A DNA stretch of 39,106 nucleotides from Nanobdellati archaeon (GTDB taxonomy: Archaea > Nanobdellota > Nanobdellia > UBA10117). A program made the position numbers and the translations under genes. Below are positions 1-7,018 of this stretch, piece after piece. The notes below the pieces were generated by a model. The model was not told where the DNA came from, ran no database searches, and saw nothing but the letters and a program-made list of their open reading frames with translations. Position 1 is the first letter of the stretch; each line of letters begins with the position of its first letter. The stretch covers positions 1 to 39,106 of the forward strand of contig JACQKZ010000018.1 of assembly GCA_016204275.1 (NCBI GenBank), written 5' to 3'.

Positions 1-2
1 GT

Positions 3-785
3 GGGGAAACAGTAATATTTTTTGATAACGATAGTGTTGCCCAGCAGAATTATTTGAAAACACTTTTCAAATTTTTAGCAGATCATCCTGAGATTGACAT
101 TGTTGGCGGACCGCAAACAAATTCCGCTGAGGGCAGCTTCTTCGCACGGGCTGGCGGCGCAACCCTAACATCATTTTTTGGTACGTTTACAATGTCATCG
201 CGCTACAAAAAAACGAAACTGAATCTTGGTGCTGATGAGTTCAGCCTGACAACTGCAAACGTCGCTATTAGAAAAAAGATTTTTGGTAAAATTGCGCCGT
301 TTAACACAAATATTTATCCTGGCGAGGATCCTGAGTTGTTTGCCCGCGCAAAAAACAGCGGATTCAAAATTGCATTCGATCCAGAAATTGCTGTCACACA
401 CGGCCGGCGCCCAACTCTTAAAGCGTTTTGTAAAATGTTTTTTGTTTATGGGCGGACAAGGGTGATAAAAGAGCAGGCCACGCCAACTCCCTTCCCGAAA
501 AGCCTGCTGTTTGCTCTGCCTTCACTGTTTTTGATTTCGCTTTTCGCGCTGCCTTTGCTAAGTTATTTTACAAAACTATTTCTTCTGCCATTTGCAGTTT
601 ACATTCTGGCGGCGGTTAGCTTCTCGGTCGAGGCTGCAATTTACAACCGCGTTCCTCTGGCATTCTTAATACTGCCATTTTTATTTATCTGTGTGCATGT
701 TTGTTACGGCGCCGGCTATCTTGTCGGCCTGACAAAAAAGAAACAGAAGTTTGACGCGCACGATGTTTACAAAGGCGACACGTAA
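3..785 (+). CDS. Family 2 glycosyltransferase, 5' truncated by window edge
   Basis: The reading frame is open from the first bases, so the N-terminus lies outside the window. The visible part starts with a GT-A style FFDND motif, the DxD nucleotide-sugar/metal site. It continues with the acceptor-side GEDPEL motif and a downstream VTHGRR histidine, the order usual in GT2 enzymes. Three hydrophobic segments follow at the C-terminus (from SLLFALPSLF to GAGYLVGL), so the catalytic domain is anchored in the membrane. The TTG at 54 is an internal codon, because the DND motif lies upstream of it. Likely role: transfer of a sugar to a lipid-linked or surface glycan. Substrate unknown. Confidence 0.8.
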   Translation, partial: GETVIFFDNDSVAQQNYLKTLFKFLADHPEIDIVGGPQTNSAEGSFFARAGGATLTSFFGTFTMSSRYKKTKLNLGADEFSLTTANVAIRKKIFGKIAPFNTNIYPGEDPELFARAKNSGFKIAFDPEIAVTHGRRPTLKAFCKMFFVYGRTRVIKEQATPTPFPKSLLFALPSLFLISLFALPLLSYFTKLFLLPFAVYILAAVSFSVEAAIYNRVPLAFLILPFLFICVHVCYGAGYLVGLTKKKQKFDAHDVYKGDT

Positions 786-800
786 AAATTAACAAAATAA

Positions 801-1000
801 CTCCAACTCGCCGCTCGTGTCCTAACCACGGGCTAATGTCGAAAAATCAAAAGATTTTTCGAGCACCTCGAAAATGCTCAGGCATTTTCGTTGAGTCCGT
901 GGTTTTCACAGACACTCGCTTAGATAGGCGAGTTGGAGGAATGGAAAATGCGCGCTTCATCCCTCGCGCTGAAGCGCGGGGTTTTCGCGCATTTTTCATA
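801..1000 (-). repeat. Structured palindromic element, copy A
   Basis: This non-coding stretch fills the gap between two convergent genes. Read on the minus strand it has two parts. At 1000-941 an outer stem (GAAAAATGCGCG with CGCGCATTTTCC) encloses an inner hairpin (CCGCGC-TTCA-GCGCGAGG). At 938-801 a perfect 12-bp closing stem (801-812 with 927-938) encloses an 8-bp stem (824-831 with 898-905) and two stem-loops (839-862 and 868-889). Copy B at 25924-26077 has the same architecture in the opposite orientation. The inner hairpin resembles the right-end hairpin of IS200/IS605 elements, but no transposase is present, so a MITE-like or structured-RNA role is inference. Confidence 0.75.
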
Positions 1001-1012
1001 AATTAAAAAAAC

Positions 1013-1216
1013 TTAACAGCACTTGCACATTCCTGTGGACAGCTTGCCTAGCCCGCCAAGTATTATTAGTATTGGCCAAGTCCAGCTGAATGTTTCTGCC
1101 GAGATGTTTCCCATTGCCTTCAGCAGGCCAGAGATGCCAAACACCAGCACGAGCAAGCCAAACGCGGCGTGCATGTATCCGTGGTGTGGACAGCTGCATG
1201 TTCCGTGGTCTTTCAT
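1013..1216 (-). CDS. Small Cys/His-rich two-helix membrane protein
   Basis: This 67-residue protein starts at an ATG preceded by a strong Shine-Dalgarno (AGGAGGT, 7 bases before the start), which fixes the start and is unusual among the mostly leaderless genes here. The N-terminus carries CSCPHHGYMH, then come two hydrophobic helices (about residues 18-35 and 46-60) separated by a short loop. The C-terminus ends in CKCC. Clusters of Cys and His at both ends suggest metal binding or disulfides on one face of the membrane. I do not recognise the family. Structured element A lies directly downstream on the same strand. Confidence 0.7.
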   Translation of the reverse strand: MKDHGTCSCPHHGYMHAAFGLLVLVFGISGLLKAMGNISAETFSWTWPILIILGGLGKLSTGMCKCC

Positions 1217-1300
1217 GGTTTACCTCCTTTAATTAATGCTGATTGTTTGCAGCGGCATATTAAATAAATTAGCAAGCACTGGACAGTAGGGATGCCTGCG

Positions 1301-1858
1301 TTAAATCAAATCCGTTTTAGTAATTATCCCAACAATCTCGCCGCGCTTTGTTACTAATACGCAGCTTTTTGATTTCAGCAGGCCTGCAATCACAGACAGA
1401 GGCGCGTCCTCCGGCACCTGCGGCGGCGCATCGAGCATGATATCTTCAACTTTTGTTTTTGAATTAATCTTGCCGAAGTTTTCTATGATAGCCTGCTCTG
1501 AAAGCAAGCCAACTATTACATAACGCACCGAAATGATTTTCCACTGTTTCCACAACACCGGCATCTGCGATATGCCTTTTTCCTTCATTTGTTTTACTTT
1601 GTCTTTAACTAAATCAGAAACTTCCGCAGTAAGAACTTTTGCAGTCATTATATCTGCCGCGGTTTTCTCATTCTTGTGTTCCGCCTTATCAAGCGCTCCA
1701 AGAATCCTCAGCGCAGTTGAATATGTGATATCATTCAGGCTTCCGTTTTCTATTTTTGCGATTAGGGACTGAGAAACCTGCGCCTGCGTGGCCAGCTGGT
1801 GCTGAGTCAGTTCCAAAACTTTTCTTCGCCTCTGAATTGCCTGTAAATCATATTCCAT
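1301..1858 (-). CDS. HTH-XRE transcriptional regulator with C-terminal CBS pair
   Basis: Residues about 4-57 form a Cro/C1-type helix-turn-helix (LTQHQLATQAQVSQSLIAKIE). Two CBS domains follow, beginning near AADIMTAKV and VEDIMLDAPP. This is the architecture of the archaeal COG3620-type regulators, in which CBS domains probably sense adenine nucleotides. In the first CBS domain the segment between PVL and VGLLSE (KQWKIISVRYVI) is longer and more hydrophobic than the usual short turn there, which may be a local insertion. The gene is divergent from the paralogue array starting at 1931, with only 72 bases between starts, so it is a candidate regulator of that operon. Confidence 0.85.
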   Translation of the reverse strand: MEYDLQAIQRRRKVLELTQHQLATQAQVSQSLIAKIENGSLNDITYSTALRILGALDKAEHKNEKTAADIMTAKVLTAEVSDLVKDKVKQMKEKGISQMPVLWKQWKIISVRYVIVGLLSEQAIIENFGKINSKTKVEDIMLDAPPQVPEDAPLSVIAGLLKSKSCVLVTKRGEIVGIITKTDLI

Positions 1859-1930
1859 TAGGAATAATCTTAGCAGTAATTATTATTAAGCTTTTCTGTG
1901 ATTAAGTAAACAGTTCGAAGGGATGAAAAA

Positions 1931-2437
1931 ATGAGCTTAAAAAATTTGGAGCATGCCATTGAAACACATGGCGAATGGGAAAAACTGGAACAACGAAGGC
2001 ACGCGGTTGAAACTGCGGCACAGCAGGCAGAGCTGGCCATAAAAAAGGAGCAGGAAAATGCCCTGGCAGCGGAAAAACTGCCGATAGCAAAAAAGATTTT
2101 TGCTTGGGTTTCTGATTTTGCGGTGACAGACACTTACAAAAAAATTCTCGCAGGCACAAGCCAAGGCGGAGTCCACATTTACGGCGGCGGCTGGGGGCAC
2201 GAAGTACCGCATAGCGAAGGCTTCGGAATCTGGTCGAGGCTCGATGTGCGGCCGGACGGAACACTCCGTTACATTGCAGGATTCAAGTACGCAGGCGGAA
2301 GGCAAATAGATTTTGCAACACCAGAACAGCTGGCCGCGGGATTGAATCACACATACTTATTTCGCTTGTGGAACAAAATAGAAACTGAAGAAGTTTACGG
2401 AATAATAGAGAACTGGCATTTCAGGAGTGGAAAATGA
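1931..2437 (+). CDS. Tandem paralogue family protein, copy 1
   Basis: First of four adjacent paralogues, 168 residues, family not recognised. It starts with MSLKNLEHAIE, shared almost exactly with the next copy. It then has a charged helical stretch to about residue 50, a conserved I-x-x-W motif (IFAWVSDFAVT), a GGGWGHEVPH motif near residue 90, an aromatic/Gly stretch (YIAGFKYAGG), and a C-terminal helical block FATPEQLAAGLNHTYL. No signal peptide or membrane helix is visible. A four-codon reading frame (1923-1934) overlaps the start in the same ATGA manner as the other junctions. The stop overlaps the ATG of copy 2 by four bases. Confidence 0.85.
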   Translation: MSLKNLEHAIETHGEWEKLEQRRHAVETAAQQAELAIKKEQENALAAEKLPIAKKIFAWVSDFAVTDTYKKILAGTSQGGVHIYGGGWGHEVPHSEGFGIWSRLDVRPDGTLRYIAGFKYAGGRQIDFATPEQLAAGLNHTYLFRLWNKIETEEVYGIIENWHFRSGK

Positions 2438-2958
2438 GCTTAAAAAATTTAGAACACGCAATTGAACTAAAAGTGCAAAAAAACGAAGCTGAAGAAAAAA
2501 ACCGTCACCGCGAAATATTAAAGCGGAAAAAAGAAAAAAGGCTTGCAAGGGCTGAAGAAGAACGGCGTGCCAAAGAGAAAAACAAACACGCAACAGAAAT
2601 TTTCGGCTGGGCAAAAGGCTTTGTTGCAACGCCGGCATACCAAAAACTTTTGCGCATAGCAGCGGAATACCCCTATTTAGAAAAAACTGTTTTTATTTAT
2701 AGCGATGGCTGGGGGCACGAAGTACCGCATAAAAATGAACGCGGGTGCTGGTCAAATATTAGCCTGAGTCCGAATGCAACATTTTCATACGAGGCAGGCT
2801 ACAAATGGATGGGCGTATCTTTTTCGTTTAAAGCTGAAACACCTGCAGATTTAGCAGATAGACTAAACCACACCTTTTTGGAAGAATTCCTGCAAGCCAT
2901 AAAATCAGAGAAAATTTACCACGCGATAAAAGACAGATATGCGAGGGAGCAAAAATGA
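2434..2958 (+). CDS. Tandem paralogue family protein, copy 2
   Basis: This 174-residue protein is the second copy. The N-terminus MSLKNLEHAIE is identical to copy 1 over 11 residues. The following region (about 12-52) is extremely Lys/Glu/Arg-rich and predicted coiled coil. The conserved core follows: IFGWAKGFVATPAY, DGWGHEVPHKNERGCW, YEAGYKWMG, and a C-terminal LADRLNHTFLEEF helix ending near SEKIYHAI. GWGHEVPH is identical to copy 1, while the linkers are strongly diverged. Start and stop both sit in ATGA overlaps with the neighbours, so translation is probably coupled along the array. Function unknown. Confidence 0.85.
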   Translation: MSLKNLEHAIELKVQKNEAEEKNRHREILKRKKEKRLARAEEERRAKEKNKHATEIFGWAKGFVATPAYQKLLRIAAEYPYLEKTVFIYSDGWGHEVPHKNERGCWSNISLSPNATFSYEAGYKWMGVSFSFKAETPADLADRLNHTFLEEFLQAIKSEKIYHAIKDRYAREQK

Positions 2959-3476
2959 GCTTAAAATATTTGGAAGACTGCTTGGACCGAGAAGAGAGGT
3001 ACATACAAAAAGAAAAGCTGCGCACAGGCGGCAGAAAAAAACCCGAGCTTGCCACGGAAGCAAAAGCAAGAGAGGCAGGCCTGCATGGCGAAAGGCTTGC
3101 ACTGGCAGAAGGCATTTTTCAGTGGGTGCAGGAATTTTCTGCCACAGAACAATACTGCAGGCTGCTGATAATAGCACAGCATCGCTGCACAAATATGATA
3201 AAAATACCCCTTGGCGGATGGGGGCATAACGGGCATTATGAAACTAGTGGCGGGCGCTGGTCTGGTGTCAGCATTGTGGAGGACAAAAGCCTGCATTACT
3301 GGGCAGGGCGCAAGTGGCTTGGCATAAATTCCAGCCTGCGCATAGCAACACCAGAAGAGCTGGCCAGCAAGCTCTGCCATGGCTATCTGGATAAATTCGC
3401 CCAGGCGTTACGGTCTGAAAAAGTCTATGAGATAATTGCGCAGGCAAATCTGATTTACGCGGAGGCAAAAAAATGA
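2955..3476 (+). CDS. Tandem paralogue family protein, copy 3
   Basis: This 173-residue third copy starts with MSLKYLEDCLD and has a basic coiled-coil-like N-terminal third. The core is recognisable but more diverged: IFQWVQEFSATEQY, GGWGHNGHYETSGGRW, HYWAGRKWLG, then ATPEELASKLCHGYLDKF and SEKVYEII. The EVPH part of the WGHEVPH motif is replaced by NGHY. WGH, the following Gly-x-W and the A-T-P-E-E-L-A helix persist, which marks them as the likely functional core of the family. Linked to copies 2 and 4 by ATGA overlaps. Confidence 0.85.
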   Translation: MSLKYLEDCLDREERYIQKEKLRTGGRKKPELATEAKAREAGLHGERLALAEGIFQWVQEFSATEQYCRLLIIAQHRCTNMIKIPLGGWGHNGHYETSGGRWSGVSIVEDKSLHYWAGRKWLGINSSLRIATPEELASKLCHGYLDKFAQALRSEKVYEIIAQANLIYAEAKK

Positions 3477-3982
3477 GCTTAAAAGATTTGGAAGAAAGTT
3501 TAAACCGAAGAGAAACTGAATTGGCGAAAGCAAAGCGCAGTGAGCGCGCGGAAGAGCATAGCCATGCAAGGGCAGAGAGTTGCGCGAGGAAAAAAGATAC
3601 TGCGCTGCTGGGCGAGAAGCTAAAACTGGCAGGCAGCATAATGGACTGGGCAGGCCAGTTCGCAGGAACTAAGCAGTTCACGCGCCTAAGAGCCATAAAC
3701 CCTTACGGATATATTGATGGTGTGTTGGTTTTTGGCTCTGGGTGGGGGCATCAGGCAAAGTATGAAGATTTCAGGGGTTGCCATGCCGGAACTTACGTTA
3801 ATCGCAACGGAAACCTGAAGTACTGGGCTGGCTTCAAAAATCAGGGCGGTGTTGCGTACGGCTTTGCAACTCCAAAAGAGCTGGCTGGCAGGATGAACCA
3901 CGAGTACTTAAGCATGCTCTGGCAGGCAATAGATTCGGGAAGCATTTACGATGCTATCAAAAGGGCTCATGGTTTGAGGTGA
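3473..3982 (+). CDS. Tandem paralogue family protein, copy 4
   Basis: This 169-residue fourth copy starts with MSLKDLEESLN, followed by a charged helix rich in Arg, Glu and Ala. Core motifs are IMDWAGQFAGTKQF, GSGWGHQAKYEDFRG, KYWAGFKNQGG, and FATPKELAGRMNHEYLSML, ending near SGSIYDAI. The pairing of WGH with YxAGxKxxGG and ATPxELAxxxNHxYL matches the other three copies, so the family diagnosis rests on four independent sequences. The zinc-ribbon gene starts only 3 bases after its stop, so it belongs to the same transcript. Confidence 0.85.
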   Translation: MSLKDLEESLNRRETELAKAKRSERAEEHSHARAESCARKKDTALLGEKLKLAGSIMDWAGQFAGTKQFTRLRAINPYGYIDGVLVFGSGWGHQAKYEDFRGCHAGTYVNRNGNLKYWAGFKNQGGVAYGFATPKELAGRMNHEYLSMLWQAIDSGSIYDAIKRAHGLR

Positions 3983-3985
3983 AAA

Positions 3986-4138
3986 ATGGCGCGCATAAAT
4001 ATTTGTTTCAACTGCGGCAAAACAAGGAGAAAAATAAGGTTTGTTGCGCCTTATATTCCATCGTGCTACATGTGCACGCCAAGAAGCTGGGAGAAAAGGA
4101 CTGCCTGGAAAAGCGGGGTGTTTGAAAAGAGCATATAA
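3986..4138 (+). CDS. 50-residue zinc-ribbon-like protein ending the paralogue operon
   Basis: A short reading frame starts 3 bases after paralogue 4. The sequence begins MARINICFNCGKTRRK and carries two CxxC pairs (C7-x2-C10 and C27-x2-C30) spaced as in a small zinc ribbon. It is rich in Arg and Lys, which fits nucleic-acid binding, and ends in KSGVFEKSI. The position directly behind four co-directional, coupled paralogues suggests a shared role. I do not recognise a named family. The zinc ligand pattern is seen; binding of zinc is inferred. Confidence 0.65.
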   Translation: MARINICFNCGKTRRKIRFVAPYIPSCYMCTPRSWEKRTAWKSGVFEKSI

Positions 4139-4209
4139 ACTTACTAATAATTTGCCATTACTCGCCACCCTCCCGCAACCCTTTTATTCCCTCCAGCAGT
4201 CCTTTTTTC

Positions 4210-5679
4210 ATGAAATACCTCTCAAAGTCCAACTATGTCATCGGCCTGAAATGCCTGCGCCACCTATGGCTGGCCTTTAATGAGCCGGACAAGCTGCCCG
4301 ATATAGCCGAAACAACAAAGCAAAGATTTGAGCAGGGCCACATCATAGGCAAGCTGGCACAAACACTTTTTCCCGGCGGTGTGGACGCGCAGCTGCCGAA
4401 CCAATTCCTCGAGTCAATCGAACGCACGAAAAAACTTCTTGCGCAGAGAAAAATCCTTTACGAACCGGCAATTGCGGTTGGCAGGCTCTACGCCCGCGCA
4501 GATATTCTGCTGCCAGTAAACAAAGACGAGTGGGATATTGTTGAAGTCAAAAGCTCCGCTAAGGTAAAGGAAGACCACCTGCACGATCTCTCATTCCAAA
4601 AATACTGCTGCGGAAATGCCGGCCTGAAAATCCGCAAGTGCTTTCTGATGCACATAAACAACAAATACATAAGAAACGGCGAAGTTGAGCCAGAAAAATT
4701 ATTTGTAAAAGAAGATGTTACTGATGACGCTGAGAAGGCTGGCAAGGGAATAAAAGACCGGATTGAAATGATGCTGAAAGTAGTTGAAAGGAAGTCCGCG
4801 CCAAGCGTCAAGGATGAGCGCTGCTGCAAAGGCCCGAGCCACTGCGATATTGGCTGCTGGGATTTCCTGCCAGACAATAATATATTTTACCTGCAAAGAA
4901 TTGGCGAAAAGGCGTTTGAACTTTTTGACACTGGTGTTATTAACATAAAAGACATTCCGGAAAATTATGAGCTAAATGATAAGCAGGCCATCCAGCGAAA
5001 GTGCGCGAAGACTGGCCAGCCGCACATAGAAAAAGAAAATATAAAAAAATTCCTTGCAAAACTGAAATACCCGATTAGTTTTCTGGACTTTGAAACATAT
5101 TCAACAGCTATACCACTTTACGACGGGCTGAGGCCATACCAAACCGTTCCATTCCAGTTCTCTATGCATATCATTGAAAAAGAAAATGGCAAGCCAAAAC
5201 ATATTTCATATCTGGCTGAAGGATCTGAAGACCCCAGAAAAGAATTTTTGGAAAAACTGAAGGCTGGCCTGCCGGAAAGCGGCAGCGTAATTGTATACTA
5301 CAAAAGTTTTGAGCAGGGAAGAATTGAAGAACTTACAGAACTTTTTCCGAAATACAAAAGCTGGGCAGAGTCAGCAATAAAACGAATGGCCGACTTAATA
5401 ATCCCATTCACTGAATTTTATTATTATAATTCGAAGCAGGAAGGTAGCGCCTCCCTGAAGGCAGTCCTGCCTGCACTCACAGGAAAAAGCTATAAGGGGC
5501 TTGACATTGGTGAAGGTGAGACCGCATCGCTCAGCTACGTTTACATCACACACGGCGCGGACGGAAAGAAAGCAACGCCAGATGAAGTTAAAAAAATCAG
5601 AAAAGACTTGGAAATCTACTGCGGGCAGGACACTGAAGGAATGATTTGGATTCTAGACGAGCTGAGAAAACTTGCTTGA
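4210..5679 (+). CDS. Fe-S PD-(D/E)XK nuclease fused to DUF2779 exonuclease-like domain
   Basis: This 489-residue protein has two parts. The N-terminal half has a RecB/Cas4-type nuclease pattern: D98 (ARADIL), E112-x-K114 (IVEVKSS) and a nearby Gln (FQKYC). It also has one early Cys (C15, GLKCLRHLW) and a later cluster C205, C206, C212, C216, the arrangement of a Cas4/AddB-type Fe-S cluster. The C-terminal half matches DUF2779, a DEDD-like exonuclease fold: FLDFETYS (D293, E295), YYKSFEQGRI and YCGQDTEGM (D474). A DNA repair or nucleic-acid processing role is inferred. The ATG at 4210 fits a leaderless start behind a TTTTATT box. Confidence 0.85.
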   Translation: MKYLSKSNYVIGLKCLRHLWLAFNEPDKLPDIAETTKQRFEQGHIIGKLAQTLFPGGVDAQLPNQFLESIERTKKLLAQRKILYEPAIAVGRLYARADILLPVNKDEWDIVEVKSSAKVKEDHLHDLSFQKYCCGNAGLKIRKCFLMHINNKYIRNGEVEPEKLFVKEDVTDDAEKAGKGIKDRIEMMLKVVERKSAPSVKDERCCKGPSHCDIGCWDFLPDNNIFYLQRIGEKAFELFDTGVINIKDIPENYELNDKQAIQRKCAKTGQPHIEKENIKKFLAKLKYPISFLDFETYSTAIPLYDGLRPYQTVPFQFSMHIIEKENGKPKHISYLAEGSEDPRKEFLEKLKAGLPESGSVIVYYKSFEQGRIEELTELFPKYKSWAESAIKRMADLIIPFTEFYYYNSKQEGSASLKAVLPALTGKSYKGLDIGEGETASLSYVYITHGADGKKATPDEVKKIRKDLEIYCGQDTEGMIWILDELRKLA

Positions 5680-5766
5680 CTGCGGCCACTGCAGGTGGGC
5701 AAGGGAAGCAGCTTAAACTTTTAACATACTGCTGACCGAAACCTTTATAAATAATTATGTGTATTT

Positions 5767-6111
5767 ATGTGTATGAATATTTGGATTAGAGAGCTGGAAA
5801 GGATAAATCGAAAGTTCGAGCCAGCCTCACGGCTAAAGAACCCGGGCAGCCTGGAGTTTGCGGCAGAACATGCCTCCAGAGCAACGGACTGGCGGATGCA
5901 GCTGGCCTACCTGCTGCGCGCAATCTTGGTGGACCACGCATTTGAGGATGGGAATAAGAGGACTGCGGCATACTTAGTAACGTACATCATGGAGCAAAAC
6001 AACGCGATGCATAACGATGATAGGGTAAAAAAATTAGTAATCAAAATTGCAGCGGAAAATATAACACACATAAATAAAATTGCGAGGATGGTACAAGATG
6101 AAACTATATGA
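5767..6111 (+). CDS. Doc-like Fic-family toxin
   Basis: This 114-residue protein carries the Fic core motif as HAFEDGNKRTA starting at H57. The lysine after the asparagine is typical of Doc-type proteins (HxFxDGNKR), which phosphorylate translation factor EF-Tu, rather than of AMPylating Fic enzymes (GNGR). Length is close to Doc. A TATA-like CTTTATAAAT box about 25 bp upstream supports the ATG at 5767; the ATG two codons later is an alternative. The next gene overlaps by 14 bases and encodes a ribbon-helix-helix protein, so a toxin-antitoxin pair is likely. Family membership is well supported; the target is inferred. Confidence 0.8.
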   Translation: MCMNIWIRELERINRKFEPASRLKNPGSLEFAAEHASRATDWRMQLAYLLRAILVDHAFEDGNKRTAAYLVTYIMEQNNAMHNDDRVKKLVIKIAAENITHINKIARMVQDETI

Positions 6112-6322
6112 TGAGGGACATTTCAGGAAACACGCAGCCTTATTTGACGCGCTTGCTGAGTATGACCGGACTGGCCGGGTCCCAAAGCTAAACTACAAGA
6201 AACGGATTGACATCACAATAGATGCGGCGCTGCTGAGAAAGCTAAAAGAATATTGCCGAAGGCATAATTTAAAACTGTCGCAGATGATAGAAAAGCAGAT
6301 GAAGGGTTTATTAGCCAACTAA
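6098..6322 (+). CDS. Ribbon-helix-helix protein, putative antitoxin of the Doc-like toxin
   Basis: This 74-residue protein overlaps the Doc-like gene by 14 bases. The C-terminal half (KRIDITIDAALLRKLKEYCR then LKLSQMIEKQMKGLL) has the beta strand followed by two helices of a ribbon-helix-helix DNA-binding dimer. The N-terminal 30 residues (KLYDEGHFRKHAALFDALAEY) are a candidate toxin-neutralising segment. The ATG at 6098 is chosen because a GAGG Shine-Dalgarno-like sequence precedes it. Toxin-first order is the reverse of classical phd-doc. Autoregulation is likely for the family, but no operator is obvious. Confidence 0.7.
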   Translation: MKLYDEGHFRKHAALFDALAEYDRTGRVPKLNYKKRIDITIDAALLRKLKEYCRRHNLKLSQMIEKQMKGLLAN

Positions 6323-6385
6323 GAAATTAAAACAGAAAAAACTTAGTTAATACAAATAAGCAAGGGAAGTTTCTAAAGATTAAAG

Positions 6386-7018
6386 CTATTCAAGCGGAAT
6401 CATTGCGTATTTGCCTTTTGGTAATTCGGCCCCGTGGCGTGAAGCTAAATCTGCAATAATCCCCTCATATACATCATACAGCGTTAGCAAAGTACGTGAA
6501 GCAGGTACAGTAACAAAATCCATGTGCGACGCATTGTTACCTAATCCCCTTACGAAATTATGTAGTGCTGCTTCCTTTGGAGCTCGCGCGATGCCATACG
6601 CACGGTTAAAAGTTTCTGAGCGCAAAACTTCCTCTGGAGTAAACACTCTTAATTCAAACTCGCGGCGCGGATGGGCAAGCCTGTTGTCTTTTGATAGCTG
6701 TGATTTTGTCTCATGCCCGGGAACTAAACCAAGTTGTTTTGCTGCTTGATACCTGCATAATTCTGCAGCCATCATTTCTGCGCAATCGTGCCGCAGCACC
6801 TCAGCATCACCCCATACGCCAAGAAAAGTGCCTCGCGCGTGTCTTAGCGCGGTGCCAAGGTAGATAGATATTGGATCATTTTGTATCTCTTTTAAAAATG
6901 CATCTCGATCTAGTTTATTATCAAAAGCCATACCAGAGCGATCTAGAATTTCTACTAGTGTTGACATATCAAGTGGCTGCATTTCAAGCCTAAAGCGTAG
7001 CCGTTGTCCATCAAACAT
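6386..7018 (-). CDS. Uncharacterised 210-residue protein
   Basis: No family is recognised. The protein is soluble, mixed alpha/beta in composition, and has a central Arg/His-rich stretch (LAHPRREFELRV) and a HMDFVTVPASRTLL segment near the C-terminus. A clear TATA-like box (CTTATAAACATA) lies about 25 bp before the ATG, pointing to a leaderless single-gene transcript. It is divergent from another orphan at 7147 across 128 bases. It sits in the accessory segment between the Doc-like module and the division/secretion cluster. Confidence 0.65.
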   Translation of the reverse strand: MFDGQRLRFRLEMQPLDMSTLVEILDRSGMAFDNKLDRDAFLKEIQNDPISIYLGTALRHARGTFLGVWGDAEVLRHDCAEMMAAELCRYQAAKQLGLVPGHETKSQLSKDNRLAHPRREFELRVFTPEEVLRSETFNRAYGIARAPKEAALHNFVRGLGNNASHMDFVTVPASRTLLTLYDVYEGIIADLASRHGAELPKGKYAMIPLE

